Shown: piece after piece, positions 46,127 to 55,093 of the stretch | Position numbering within the stretch: the first letter of the stretch is position 1 | Layout: each line of letters begins with the position of its first letter | NCBI RefSeq assembly: GCF_014647895.1 | Contig: NZ_BMQB01000002.1 | Span: 496,001 to 560,000 of the forward strand | Source of the DNA: Pilimelia anulata | GTDB taxonomy: Bacteria; Actinomycetota; Actinomycetes; Mycobacteriales; Micromonosporaceae | DNA: 64,000 bases | Direction: 5' to 3' | Made by a program: the position numbers and the translations under genes | Notes under the pieces: generated by a model | The model's database searches: none | Told to the model about the DNA's origin: nothing | What the model saw: only the letters and a program-made list of their open reading frames with translations

Positions 46127-46466
46127 GGCACTGGAGCAGGTCGCTGCCGGTGAACGGCTTGCGCAGGATCGTGTTGGTGGGCAGCGCGTCGAACGGGTGC
46201 GCGCCGCGCGGCAGCGCCCCGCTGACGACCATGACCGCGACGCCGTCCAGCAGGCCCTCGGCGGCGGCCGCGGCGCACATCTGGGAGCCGGTCAGCACCG
46301 GCATGTCGAGGTCGGTGACGAGCACGTCCGGCCGCCGCTCGCGCAGCGCGGCCAGGCCGGCGCCGCCGTCGGGTACCGCGACGACCTCGTGGCCCGCCCG
46401 TTCCAGCACCCGGATGATGACCGGCCGGAGGTCGTCGTCGTCCTCGGCGACGATGATGAGCGCCAT
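46095..46466 (-). CDS. Receiver-only response regulator
   Basis: The 123-residue CheY-like domain has no output domain. The acidic cluster is AEDDDD, the phosphoacceptor is D52 in VTDLDMPVLTG, the switch residue lies in VVSGALP, and the conserved lysine is in ILRKPF. ATG 46466 is preceded by GGAGAGAA. Its 3' end overlaps that of the adjacent kinase gene. Single-receiver proteins usually relay phosphate or bind another protein. Confidence 0.9.
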   Translation of the reverse strand: MALIIVAEDDDDLRPVIIRVLERAGHEVVAVPDGGAGLAALRERRPDVLVTDLDMPVLTGSQMCAAAAAEGLLDGVAVMVVSGALPRGAHPFDALPTNTILRKPFTGSDLLQCLTGLLEESAR

Positions 46467-46564
46467 GGCTGTTCTCTCCGCATCGGTTCGGCCCGGCAGT
46501 TCGGGGCGGACGGCGACGGGTCCGGCGCCAGCGGTGCCGGACCCGTTCCCGTGGGTGGGGGCGG

Positions 46565-47305
46565 TCAGCCGCCGATGACGACGAACGCGTCGTCGATGCC
46601 GCCGCCGAAGCGGTCGGTGCGGTCGGTCAGGTTGCGGGCGCCGAGGCGCAGCGGGAGGTCGTTGGCCACCGACACGGTAACCGGCACCTGCGCGGAGCCC
46701 CGGGCGACGCCGTCGACGAAGACGTACAGCATCGTCCCGGCGCGCAGACACGTGACCTGGTGCCACTGGCCGTCGACGACGGGGACGGTGGCCCGGGCCA
46801 GGTACCGCTCGGCCGGGTTCTGGCCGACGATCACGCAGTTGGGCTTGCCCCGGGCGCCGACCTGCAGCTTGTACTGGCTGCCGTGCGGGTTCACGCCCTT
46901 CTGCATGACGTTGGCGCCGGTGCCGACCGTGCCGCCGGTACCGATGACCTTGGCGCCGAAGCGCAGCCGCTGGGTACCGGGGTTGAGGCTCGGGTGGTCC
47001 GGCGTCTCGAGCATCGCCCGCGGGCAGGCGGTCACCCGCGGGACGCAGCGCGCCGGGAACAGCAGCGCCGGCGAGTCCGAGCCCGGGATGAACCGGACGG
47101 CGCCGCCGTCGGCGGTGCGGATGCGCATCGTGCGGCCGTGGTTGGACACGTCCGCGACCATGCCGTTGTTCGGTACGACCGTGTTGAAGGCGTAGAAGGC
47201 GACGACGGTCTCCGTCGCCTGTACCGGGGGAGGCGCTGCGGCGGCCGGGGTGCCCGCGGCGGCGAGCGTCAGGCCGGCCGCGAGCAGCGCGGAAGCGATC
47301 TTCAT
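46565..47305 (-). CDS. Secreted LamG/concanavalin-A-like domain protein
   Basis: This 246-residue secreted protein has a signal peptide (1-23, MKIASALLAAGLTLAAAG) and a LamG-like fold of about 200 residues. Typical traits are VAFYAFN, DGQWHQVTCLRAGTMLYVFV, GVARGSA and an ending GGGIDDAFVV. Such domains often bind carbohydrate. Two cysteines in CVPRVTACP and another pair (PNC, VTC) suggest disulfides. The start ATG 47305 has no Shine-Dalgarno and lies next to a very AT-rich leader, so a leaderless start or an atypical promoter is possible. Confidence 0.85.
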   Translation of the reverse strand: MKIASALLAAGLTLAAAGTPAAAAPPPVQATETVVAFYAFNTVVPNNGMVADVSNHGRTMRIRTADGGAVRFIPGSDSPALLFPARCVPRVTACPRAMLETPDHPSLNPGTQRLRFGAKVIGTGGTVGTGANVMQKGVNPHGSQYKLQVGARGKPNCVIVGQNPAERYLARATVPVVDGQWHQVTCLRAGTMLYVFVDGVARGSAQVPVTVSVANDLPLRLGARNLTDRTDRFGGGIDDAFVVIGG

Positions 47306-47544
47306 AGCGCAATGATACGTTTAGTCAGATTTAAACCCTTTACTTATTTATGTGACTTTCTGGGAATTTCCTGAACGAGTGTCACACCGGGGCCGGCCGC
47401 GCGGGGCGGGCCGGCGACGTCACCCGGTCCGGGTGTGTCGCCGACCGGCACCCGGACGCGCCGGCCGCGGATGCTCCCGGCGGGCCCCCGGGGTACCGGG
47501 ACCCCGCCGGCCGGTTCAGGGGGTCGGGTGGCGCTCGACGCGCC

Positions 47545-47712
47545 TCACCGGGATTGTTTGGGGGGCTTGGGGGTTTCGGAAGGGCTCGCGGGCACCGTGG
47601 TGGTGCCCAGGTCCTCGGTGGTCGCCGGGACCAGGAACAGCGCGGCGACGGCGACCGCGACCGCCACTGCCGCCACGCCGATACCCGATCCGATCAGTAC
47701 CTTCTTCCGCAC
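47545..47712 (-). CDS. 55-residue small membrane or secreted protein
   Basis: The small frame starts with GTG 47712 (VRKKVLIGSGIGVAA), preceded by AAGGAG that overlaps the stop of the upstream gene. A single hydrophobic helix (4-28, mostly Val/Ala) is followed by a polar, proline- and threonine-rich tail (TTEDLGTTTVPASPSE..., ending KQSR). It could be a type-II membrane protein or a cleaved peptide. Spacing of nine bases from the upstream stop makes cotranscription very likely. No family was recognised. Confidence 0.7.
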   Translation of the reverse strand: MRKKVLIGSGIGVAAVAVAVAVAALFLVPATTEDLGTTTVPASPSETPKPPKQSR

Positions 47713-47721
47713 GGGATCTCC

Positions 47722-48270
47722 TTATGCGAGTGAGCAGCTGTCGTCGCTCCCCGGCTCGAACACGTTGGTGAGGTACACCCGCAGACACGGATAGCTGTCG
47801 GGCAGGAATCTCGCCTCGAACCAATGCTTCGCCCAACCCCGCGACGTCCCGACCACCCCCGCGTCGAACTCGGGATTGCCCCGATAGGTGTAGCCGGGCG
47901 TATGGGTCTCCCCGCCCGTGCCGGAATCGGTCACGAAGGTGTTGTGCCACCCCCGCTTCTTGTCGTAGCACCAATGGATCTCTGTCCAGTAGGTACCGAG
48001 GGCATTGCCGCCTGCGGCCTTCAGGGCTTTCTTCGCCCGCGAGTATTCACAGCCGCGCGGGGCCGGCCGGGTTTCGACGCCGACCAGCTCGACATGATCG
48101 GGAACGTAGCCGGCGTCGAACGCGATGCGCTCGGCGGGAGCGAGTGCGGCCAGCGCGGCACCGGGGTCGGGGGCGGTGAATACCCGGTGGATGACGGCAA
48201 TCGGACCGGGATCGGCCGGGGCAGCGGGAACGGGCACCAATGCCAGCCCGGCGTTCATGCGAACGAACAC
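47722..48270 (-). CDS. Unknown protein, lower-GC than neighbours
   Basis: The 182-residue product has no clear signal peptide; an N-terminal hydrophobic stretch (NAGLALVPVPAAP) is short. A C-terminal domain is rich in aromatic residues, glycine and cysteine (TYWTEIHWCYDKKRGWHN, TYRGNPEFDAG, SYPCLRVYLTN, and SCSLA at the end), which suggests a small beta-rich, possibly extracellular, domain. ATG 48270 is used; a second Met at codon 5 is possible. GC content is visibly below that of the rest of the window. It lies between an XRE regulator and the 55-residue gene. Confidence 0.65.
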   Translation of the reverse strand: MFVRMNAGLALVPVPAAPADPGPIAVIHRVFTAPDPGAALAALAPAERIAFDAGYVPDHVELVGVETRPAPRGCEYSRAKKALKAAGGNALGTYWTEIHWCYDKKRGWHNTFVTDSGTGGETHTPGYTYRGNPEFDAGVVGTSRGWAKHWFEARFLPDSYPCLRVYLTNVFEPGSDDSCSLA

Positions 48271-48426
48271 GAACGATCCTCCCCGTTGGATTGTGCGCGA
48301 GTGACCCTACCGCGGCGGCGGCGCGGCTCCGTAGGAGCGGAATCGACGTACGGCAATGACCTCGACCGTGGTCGGCCCCGATCCGCCCGCCACCGCACGA
48401 CGGAGAACGATATGGTGTTCGACCGA

Positions 48427-49677
48427 TCACGAGAGGTAGCGTTTCTCCCCCTCGGGCGTCGACAGCCCGACCAGGACGGCGATCTCCGCGGCGACCCGGG
48501 CGCAGCCGCGGGCGCCGAGCAACTCCATCCCGATCAGGCGGGCGAACGGGTTGTACCGGGTCGACTCCGGGGATGCGGCGGCGGCATTCCGCAGCGCGGC
48601 CAGCGTGCCCTCGTGGTCGCCGCGGAGCCGGTGGGCGCGGGCGACGTTCACGAAGTGATGGGCCAGCCGGGGACGCGACGGCACCGCCGGATGGCGGGCC
48701 ACCCGCTCGGCGGTCCGCAGTGCGCTGCCGATCCGCCGCAGGTCGACGTCGACCCCGACGAGCTGCACCGCGATGTCCGCCGGGCCGAAGCTGGTGGGGG
48801 AGTGGAAGTAGGCGGCCGGGAGCCCGCGGGCCGCCGCCTCGGCGATGTCCGGGTGCCGCATGGCGCGGCCGGCCTCGCCAGCCCTGGCGGCCAGCGCGGC
48901 CCGCTCGGATTGCAGCGCGCCGTACAGCGCCAGCAGGTCGAGCGGGCCGTCCGGGACGTGCGGCGCGATCTCGCCCAGCGTGCTGTCCAGCAGCGCCCGG
49001 GCGGTATCCCAGTCGCCCGACTCCTTGTGTGCGATCGAGGCCCAGCGCGTACCCGTCGCCAGGGCCACCGGGTCGCCGCTGGCGTGCCCGGCCGTCAGGA
49101 CGCGGTCGGCGGCCCGCCACACCACGTCGGCCCCACCCGACTGGTTGGCGGCGAAGTTCTGCGCCAGGCCGCAGGCGCCCACGAGCAGGACCTGCGCGGC
49201 GCGCCGCTCCGCCCTCGTCTCCTGCGCCTCGACGGTGGCCATCGCGACGGGTACCAGACGCGCGGCGAGAGGGCCGATCGCCGTGCGGTGGTGGAGCGCG
49301 GTGTCCCGTACCCGCCAGGCCCGGGCCAGCTCCGCCCGGAGCAGCGGGAGCGGCATGGGCTCGATGCCGCGGGGCGGCCGGTTGAGGGCGTCCCGTACCC
49401 GATCCCGGGCGGGGATCGCCGGTCCGGCGAGGTTGGCGGCCTGCCGCTGGTCGGCGTCCAGCAGCTCCGTCACGGGGATGCCCAGCGCCTTGGCGATCAG
49501 GTTCAGCATGCCCAGCCGCGGCGGATGGATCCTGCCCACCTCGACGCTCTTGACCCACTCGGCCGACCGGCCCACGAGGCCGGCGAGTACGGGGCGCGTC
49601 ATGCCCCGCCGGGTGCGGTACACCCGGATGCGCTGACCCGTGGTGAGCGTGGGCAGGCGCAGTGGGTCGTGCGTCAT
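48427..49677 (-). CDS. XRE-family regulator with long helical C-terminal region
   Basis: The 416-residue regulator has an N-terminal HTH (about 12-70: GQRIRVYRTRRGMTR, SAEWVKSVEVGRIHPPRLG). The remaining 340 residues are alanine/arginine-rich helices without a catalytic motif and look like TPR-type repeats. ATG 49677 (MTHDPLR) is preceded on the minus strand by a TACCCT -10-like element seven bases upstream, so the transcript may be leaderless. Its neighbours downstream are an unknown protein and a small peptide gene. A role in sensing a peptide or other ligand is an inference from architecture alone. Confidence 0.8.
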   Translation of the reverse strand: MTHDPLRLPTLTTGQRIRVYRTRRGMTRPVLAGLVGRSAEWVKSVEVGRIHPPRLGMLNLIAKALGIPVTELLDADQRQAANLAGPAIPARDRVRDALNRPPRGIEPMPLPLLRAELARAWRVRDTALHHRTAIGPLAARLVPVAMATVEAQETRAERRAAQVLLVGACGLAQNFAANQSGGADVVWRAADRVLTAGHASGDPVALATGTRWASIAHKESGDWDTARALLDSTLGEIAPHVPDGPLDLLALYGALQSERAALAARAGEAGRAMRHPDIAEAAARGLPAAYFHSPTSFGPADIAVQLVGVDVDLRRIGSALRTAERVARHPAVPSRPRLAHHFVNVARAHRLRGDHEGTLAALRNAAAASPESTRYNPFARLIGMELLGARGCARVAAEIAVLVGLSTPEGEKRYLS

Positions 49678-49683
49678 GGTGCG

Positions 49684-49714
49684 AGGGTAGGGCCGCGGGC
49701 GGCCGGCGGGCCAA
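49684..49714 (-). promoter_or_regulatory. Possible leaderless promoter of the XRE regulator
   Basis: On the minus strand TTGGCC (49714-49709) and TACCCT (49689-49684) are spaced by 19 nt. The -10 is only six bases from the ATG, as expected for a leaderless mRNA. The spacer is long. Confidence 0.35.
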
Positions 49715-49913
49715 TACCACCGCTCCCCGACGGGCGCGAATATCGGTCGATCGGGGTCGATGTGTCGGTGGGCGGCCCGGGGTCGGCTGCACCGAGTGTC
49801 CGTCATGACGGCTTCGTGATCATCCGGCAGCTTCCTCCGGGTCAGCTTCGGCCGCGGGTGAAGCTAGACTGCTCCACGTCAGCGGGTCGCCGGCGTAGGA
49901 ATAGGTATTTCTG

Positions 49914-52199
49914 ATGGGTGTGTCGCAACTGATCCGAAGCAAGGTCCGGCGGATGCTCCAGCGCCCCGGCACCACGGTGGAGCTCTCGCCGATGCGCGAG
50001 CACCTGCCGGCGATCGAGGCCCTCGAGGCCGAGCTGGGCGAGCTGGACGACGCCGCGCTGACCGAGCGCGCCGGTGCCGCCCTCGACCTGGTGGAGATCT
50101 GCGCCGTCGGGCGCGAGGCCGCGCAGCGGGCCATCGGCGAGCGGCCGTACGACGTGCAGCTCCTCGGCGCCATGGCGCTGCTCGGCGGCCGGGTCGCCGA
50201 GATGGCCACCGGCGAGGGCAAGACGCTGACGGCGGCCATCGCGGCGTTCGGGCACGTCCGCAAGGGCAACGGCCCGGTGCACATCCTGACCGTCAACGAC
50301 TACCTCGCCCGCCGCGACGCGGAGTGGATGAAGTCGATCTACGACCTGCTCGGCCTCACCGTCGGCTGGGTCACCGAGGCGTGCACCCCCGACGAGCGCC
50401 GGACCGCGTACGCCGCCGACGTCACCTACGTCTCGGTCTCCGAGGCCGGCTTCGACTTCCTCCGCGACCAGCTCGTCACCGACGTGGCCGACCGGGTCCA
50501 GACCGAGCGGCGGACCGCGATCGTGGACGAGGCCGACTCGATCCTCATCGACGAGGCCCGGGTGCCGCTGATCCTCGCCGGCGCCGTCCAGGACGACCAG
50601 GACCCGGTGCACTCCGCCGCCGAGCTGGTCCGGGGCCTGCGCCGCGGCCTGCACTTCACCGTCGCCGACGATGGCCGCAGCGTCGCCCTGACCGACAAGG
50701 GCCTCGCCGCGCTGGAGGAGGAGATGGGCGGCGTCGACCTGTACGACGACACGCACGTCGCCGAGCTGACCGCGATCAACCTGGCCCTGCACGCCCGTGC
50801 CCTGCTCAAGCGCGACGTCGACTACCTGGTCCGGGACGGCCGGGTCGAGCTGATCGACGAGTTCCGCGGCCGGGTCGCCCAGCGCCGCCGCTGGCCGGAC
50901 GGCCTGCAGGCCGCCGTCGAGGCCAAGGAGGGCCTGGCCGCCACCGCCGAGGGCGAGGTGCTGGGCACGATCACCGTGCAGGCGTTCGTGGCGCTGTACG
51001 AGCACCTGTGCGGCATGACCGCGACCGCCGTGCTCGTCGGCGACCAGCTCCGCGAGTTCTTCAAGCTGGAGGTCGCGGTCGTCGAGCCCAACACGCCGAA
51101 CATCCGCGAGGACCAGCCCGACCGCCTCTACGCCACCCGGGCCGAGAAGGACGAGTACCTGGTCGCCGAGATCACCGAGCAGCACGCGACCGGCCGGCCG
51201 GTGCTCATCGGCACGCTCGACGTGAAGGAGTCGGAGCGGCTGGCCAAGGCGCTCGCCGACGCCGGCATCGACTGCGTGGTGCTGAACGCGAAGAACGACG
51301 CCGAGGAGGCGGCGATCATCGCCGAGGCCGGCAAGTACGGCGCGGTCACGGTCTCCACCCAGATGGCCGGGCGCGGCGTCGACATCCGGCTGGGCGGCAG
51401 CGACGCCGCCGACCGGGACCGGGTCGCCGAGCTGGGCGGCCTGTTCGTCATCGGCGGCGGCCGCAACGACAGCCGGCGCATCGACGACCAGCTCCGCGGC
51501 CGGGCCGGGCGGCAGGGCGACCCCGGCGGCTCGGTGTTCTTCGTGAGCCTCGAGGACGAGCTGATCGTCAAGCACGCCGCGGACGTCATCCCGCCGTCGC
51601 CGGAGATGCAGTCCGACGGCCTGGTCACCGACGAGCGGGCGATCTACGCCGTGGAGCACGCCCAGCGCGTCGCCGAGGGTGTCAACTTCGAGATCCACCG
51701 CAACACCTGGCGGTACAGCGTCGTGGTCGAGCAGCAGCGCCGGGCCCTGGCCGAGCGGCGCGAGCGGCTGCTGACCAGCGAGGTCGCGGCGGTCATGCTG
51801 ACCGAGAAGTTCCCGGAGAAGGTCGCCGACATCGACCCCGAGGTGCTGTCGGCGGCGGGCCGGTCGATCGCCCTGTACCACCTGGACCGGCTGTGGACCG
51901 AGCACCTGGCCGAGCTGACCGAGATCCGCGAGGGCGTGCACCTGCGGGCGCTGGGCCGGCTGGACCCGCTGGACGAGTTCCACCGGTCGGCGGTCCCGGC
52001 GTTCACCAAGCTCGTCCCCGAGGTCGAGGAGCGGACCACGGCGACCTTCGCCGACCTGGACCTCTCCGACGGCTGGGAGCCGGACCAGGCCGAGCTGGTG
52101 CGGCCGAGCGCGACCTGGACGTACCTGGTGCACGACAACCCGTTCGGCTCCGAGCTGGACCGGCTGATCTCCGCCGTCGCCCGCCGGCTCGGCCGCTGA
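49914..52199 (+). CDS. secA2: Accessory preprotein translocase ATPase SecA2
   Basis: This 761-residue SecA-family motor is shorter than housekeeping SecA (about 900-950) and lacks the C-terminal zinc-binding tail. It has Walker A ATGEGKT (98-104), DEAD (204-207), the preprotein cross-linking region, a helicase motif (STQMAGRGVDIRLGG) and DDQLRGRAGRQGDPG. Actinobacterial SecA2 exports a limited protein set. ATG 49914 follows GGAATAGG. A perfect 16-bp hairpin ends the gene, and a 95-residue protein follows in the same direction. Confidence 0.92.
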   Translation: MGVSQLIRSKVRRMLQRPGTTVELSPMREHLPAIEALEAELGELDDAALTERAGAALDLVEICAVGREAAQRAIGERPYDVQLLGAMALLGGRVAEMATGEGKTLTAAIAAFGHVRKGNGPVHILTVNDYLARRDAEWMKSIYDLLGLTVGWVTEACTPDERRTAYAADVTYVSVSEAGFDFLRDQLVTDVADRVQTERRTAIVDEADSILIDEARVPLILAGAVQDDQDPVHSAAELVRGLRRGLHFTVADDGRSVALTDKGLAALEEEMGGVDLYDDTHVAELTAINLALHARALLKRDVDYLVRDGRVELIDEFRGRVAQRRRWPDGLQAAVEAKEGLAATAEGEVLGTITVQAFVALYEHLCGMTATAVLVGDQLREFFKLEVAVVEPNTPNIREDQPDRLYATRAEKDEYLVAEITEQHATGRPVLIGTLDVKESERLAKALADAGIDCVVLNAKNDAEEAAIIAEAGKYGAVTVSTQMAGRGVDIRLGGSDAADRDRVAELGGLFVIGGGRNDSRRIDDQLRGRAGRQGDPGGSVFFVSLEDELIVKHAADVIPPSPEMQSDGLVTDERAIYAVEHAQRVAEGVNFEIHRNTWRYSVVVEQQRRALAERRERLLTSEVAAVMLTEKFPEKVADIDPEVLSAAGRSIALYHLDRLWTEHLAELTEIREGVHLRALGRLDPLDEFHRSAVPAFTKLVPEVEERTTATFADLDLSDGWEPDQAELVRPSATWTYLVHDNPFGSELDRLISAVARRLGR

Positions 52200-52221
52200 C
52201 GCCCGCACGGCACCGCGCCGG

Positions 52222-52260
52222 CCGGGCGCGACCCGCGGTTCACGCGCGGGTCGCGCCCGG
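52222..52260 (+). terminator. Perfect 16-bp terminator hairpin after secA2
   Basis: 52222-52237 is the exact complement of 52245-52260; the loop is seven bases. It begins 22 bp after the secA2 stop. Confidence 0.85.
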
Positions 52261-52387
52261 TCGCCGTCGGGGTCCCGGCGGCCGGCGGTTGAACGCGCGT
52301 CCGTCGGGTCGCTGCTGTCGGCCATTCGGTCGGCCGCGGTGCAGTCGGGTTGCGACGGCGTTGCACCGGCCCGCGGAGGGTTTACCG

Positions 52388-52675
52388 ATGGGCATCGGTT
52401 TTCTTACCGTCACAGGTATGAATGATCAGGCCAACCGAGTGGCCGAGATCCGCTTCGAGTCCGGGGTGGGTTCGGCTGTGCAGCGGCACCTCGCGGTACG
52501 GATCGAGCGCGTCGTGGGCATGATGCTGCCCTCGCACGCGGGTCAATCCGTGGAGCAGATCACGGCGGACATGCAGGTCAAGCTGCGTGGCCTGGGCGTG
52601 AACATCTCCGCGCGCCAACTGGAGGGCTACGCCCGGGTGATCTCCAACCTCCCCCCGATCGCCACCGCCTCCTGA
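52388..52675 (+). CDS. Small alpha-helical protein downstream of secA2
   Basis: The 95-residue product has no membrane helix. It starts MGIGFLTVTGMNDQ; ATG 52388 has GGAGGG seven bases ahead (52375-52380), while the internal ATG 52418 does not. The body is charged and helical (RVAEIRFESGVGSAVQ, RHLAVRIERVVGMMLPS, SVEQITADMQVKLRGLGVNI, ARQLEGYARVISNLPPI) and looks like a compact conserved domain. No family was recognised. The secA2 terminator separates it from secA2, so it has its own promoter. It converges with citrate synthase. Confidence 0.7.
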   Translation: MGIGFLTVTGMNDQANRVAEIRFESGVGSAVQRHLAVRIERVVGMMLPSHAGQSVEQITADMQVKLRGLGVNISARQLEGYARVISNLPPIATAS

Positions 52676-52693
52676 CCGCCGCCGGATGCGGGT

Positions 52694-52723
52694 CCGCCCG
52701 CCGTCGTGGTGACCGGCGGGCGG
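52694..52723. terminator. Convergent terminator hairpin before citrate synthase 3' end
   Basis: CCGCCCGCCG (52694-52703) pairs with CGGCGGGCGG (52714-52723); the loop is ten bases. It lies in the 70-bp gap between two convergent stops. Confidence 0.65.
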
Positions 52724-52745
52724 GGACGCGTGGTGCGGCGGTGGG

Positions 52746-54029
52746 TCAGCGCTTCTCCAGCGGGAGGAACTCCCGCTCCGCGGCGCCGGTGTAGATCTGG
52801 CGCGGACGGCCGATCTTGGTGGCCGGGTCGCTGATCATCTCGCGCCACTGGGCGATCCAGCCGGGCAGCCGGCCCAGGGCGAACAGCACCGTGAACATCT
52901 GCGCCGGGAAGCCCATCGCCTTGTAGATGAGGCCGGTGTAGAAGTCGACGTTCGGGTACAGCTTGCGGCTGACGAAGAAGTCGTCGGCGAGCGCGACCTC
53001 CTCCAGCCGCATGGCGATGTCCAGCAGCGGGTCGTTGCCGCTGGTCCGGCCGAGGACCTCCTGCGCCGCCTGCTTGATGATCGTCGCCCGCGGGTCGTAG
53101 TTCTTGTACACCCGGTGGCCGAAGCCCATCAGCCGGATGCCGTCCTCCTTGTTCTTGACCCGGTCGACGAACGCGTCGACGCTGTCGCCGCTCTCGTGGA
53201 TCTTGTGCAGCATCTCCAGGACGGCCTGGTTGGCACCGCCGTGCAGCGGCCCGAACAGCGCGTTCACCCCGGCCGAGACCGAGGCGAACAGGTTGGCGTG
53301 CGAGGAGCCGACCAGCCGGACGGTGGAGGTCGAACAGTTCTGCTCGTGGTCGGCGTGCAGGATCAGGAGCATGTCCAGCGCCTTGGCGAAGACCGGGTCG
53401 ATCTCGTACTCGGCCGCCGGCACGCCGAAGGTCATCCGGAGGAAGTTCTCCACGTACCCGAGGCGGTTGTCCGGGTACAGCAGCGGCTGGCCGATCGACT
53501 GCTTGTGCGCGTACGCGGCGATCGTCGGCACCTTGGCCAGCAGCCGGACGGTCGACATCTCGACCTGCTCGGGGTCGAACGGGTCGAGGCTGTCCTGGTA
53601 GAAGGTGGACAGCGCGCTGACCGCCGAGGAGAGCACGGCCATCGGGTGCGCGTCGCGCGGGAAGCCGTCGAAGAAGCGGCGCATCTCCTCGTGCAGCAGC
53701 GTGTGCACGCGGATGCGGTTGGTGAACTCGTCGAGCTGCGTCTGGTTCGGCAGCTCGCCGTAGATCAGCAGGTACGAGACCTCGAGGAAGCTGGCCTCGG
53801 CGGCGAGCTGGTCGATCGGGTACCCGCGGTAGCGCAGGATGCCGGCGTCGCCGTCGATGTACGTGATCGCCGAGGTGCACGACGCCGTGTTCACGAAGCC
53901 CTGGTCCAGGGTGACGTGCCCGGTCGCCGAGAGCAGCTTGCCGATCTCCAGGCCGGGCGGGCCCTCGACCGCCGGCCGGACCTCCAGCGGCAGTTGCCCG
54001 CCCGGGTGCTCAAGCGTGAAATTGGTCAT
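52746..54029 (-). CDS. gltA: Citrate synthase
   Basis: The enzyme condenses oxaloacetate and acetyl-CoA at the entry of the TCA cycle. The 427-residue protein shows FGPLHGGANQAVLEML, GFGHRVYKNYDPRA, YPNVDFYTGLIY and AHKQSIGQPLLYP, covering the catalytic His/Asp region; it has type-I length. ATG 54029 is preceded on the minus strand by GGGGAG. A 414-bp non-coding region separates it from the divergent lipoprotein gene. Confidence 0.97.
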   Translation of the reverse strand: MTNFTLEHPGGQLPLEVRPAVEGPPGLEIGKLLSATGHVTLDQGFVNTASCTSAITYIDGDAGILRYRGYPIDQLAAEASFLEVSYLLIYGELPNQTQLDEFTNRIRVHTLLHEEMRRFFDGFPRDAHPMAVLSSAVSALSTFYQDSLDPFDPEQVEMSTVRLLAKVPTIAAYAHKQSIGQPLLYPDNRLGYVENFLRMTFGVPAAEYEIDPVFAKALDMLLILHADHEQNCSTSTVRLVGSSHANLFASVSAGVNALFGPLHGGANQAVLEMLHKIHESGDSVDAFVDRVKNKEDGIRLMGFGHRVYKNYDPRATIIKQAAQEVLGRTSGNDPLLDIAMRLEEVALADDFFVSRKLYPNVDFYTGLIYKAMGFPAQMFTVLFALGRLPGWIAQWREMISDPATKIGRPRQIYTGAAEREFLPLEKR

Positions 54030-54443
54030 TACGCTCCCCGCCGTCCGTTCTTGGTCTCTGAAGGGCCTGTGCTCACCGTAACCACGGCCGGTGGGGTCCC
54101 GACGTGGAGACGCCCGGAAGCGCCCCGGCTCGGCTGCTCCCGGCGTCCGCTCAAGGTCGCGGCGAGCGTACGTTACACCGCCGGGTTTCCGCCGGACAGA
54201 CCAATGGTGCCCGCATGGGGTGCTGATGTGACGGTCGCCACGATTGGCGGCATCGGGGCGGCCGGGGCGGGGCGGCGCCGCCGGGGTTCGGTGACACGCA
54301 CGTGGCGGAGGGTAACTGCGATCGGGGGCGAACCGCGCGCCGCCGCCGTGCGTCTATCGGTGGAGGTGACTAGGTTCGGGTACGGCATGCGGTGGCGGGC
54401 GGTGCGCCCGGCCGCGGCGATCCGGCGAGTGGAAGGCAGGACG
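54030..54443. other. 414-bp divergent intergenic region without gene
   Basis: The region separates citrate synthase (minus) from the lipoprotein gene (plus). It must hold both promoters. A TAGGTT-like element (about 54370) upstream of the lipoprotein gene is a possible -10. No convincing -35, riboswitch or small gene is seen. Confidence 0.6.
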
Positions 54444-54941
54444 ATGCGAGTGCTCAGCGCGGCGTTGACCGCGATGGTCGGGCTGGCGATGCTGGCGGGC
54501 TGCGACGACAACGGGGGTACGGCCGGCGGCCGGCCCACCGAGACGCCCGGCACGACCGCCCCGACGTCCCCCGGCTCCCCGAGCGCGCCGCTGCCCACGG
54601 GCGAGCGGCTGATCGAGTACCAGCGCACCGGCGGGCTCGCCGGGGTGGACGACCGGTTCACGGTGCTGGACAGCGGCCGGTACCAGCTCGCGGTCCGCAA
54701 CAGCCCCACCCGCACGGGCGAGCTGAAGCCCGAGGAGGTGGCCGAGCTGCGCCGGGTGATCAAGACGGCCCGGCTCGGCGCCCACAGCCAGCCCAGCGCC
54801 ACGGGCGGGGTGGCCGACGGCTTCCACTACACGCTGACGGTCGGCGGGCGCAGCCTGCGGGTGACCGACGGCAGCATCCCCGAGGACGTGGAGCCGGTGG
54901 TCTCGGCCCTGACGGCACTGGTGAGCCAGTACAGCCAGTAA
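54444..54941 (+). CDS. Lipoprotein of unknown function
   Basis: The 165-residue protein has a lipoprotein signal peptide ending in LAMLAGC (lipobox, Cys20). A Thr/Pro/Gly linker (21-55) precedes a small alpha/beta domain (about 57-165; LIEYQRTGGLAGVDDRFTVL, LKPEEVAELRRVI). GGAAGGCAGG stands before ATG 54444. The domain resembles the protealysin/emfourin-type inhibitor fold, but that is only a suggestion. Confidence 0.75.
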   Translation: MRVLSAALTAMVGLAMLAGCDDNGGTAGGRPTETPGTTAPTSPGSPSAPLPTGERLIEYQRTGGLAGVDDRFTVLDSGRYQLAVRNSPTRTGELKPEEVAELRRVIKTARLGAHSQPSATGGVADGFHYTLTVGGRSLRVTDGSIPEDVEPVVSALTALVSQYSQ

Positions 54942-55093
54942 CGACCGGCCGGCCGGGCCGCCGGTAACCCCCCTGCTACCGAGGGCCACCATGCCGGCAC
55001 TCGGGCACCTCAGCGGATCGCCGATGGGAATGGCGCCACCGCCGCAGCGGACTTCACCGCAGCGGCTCGCCAGCTCTCAAGGGGGAACCGCGG

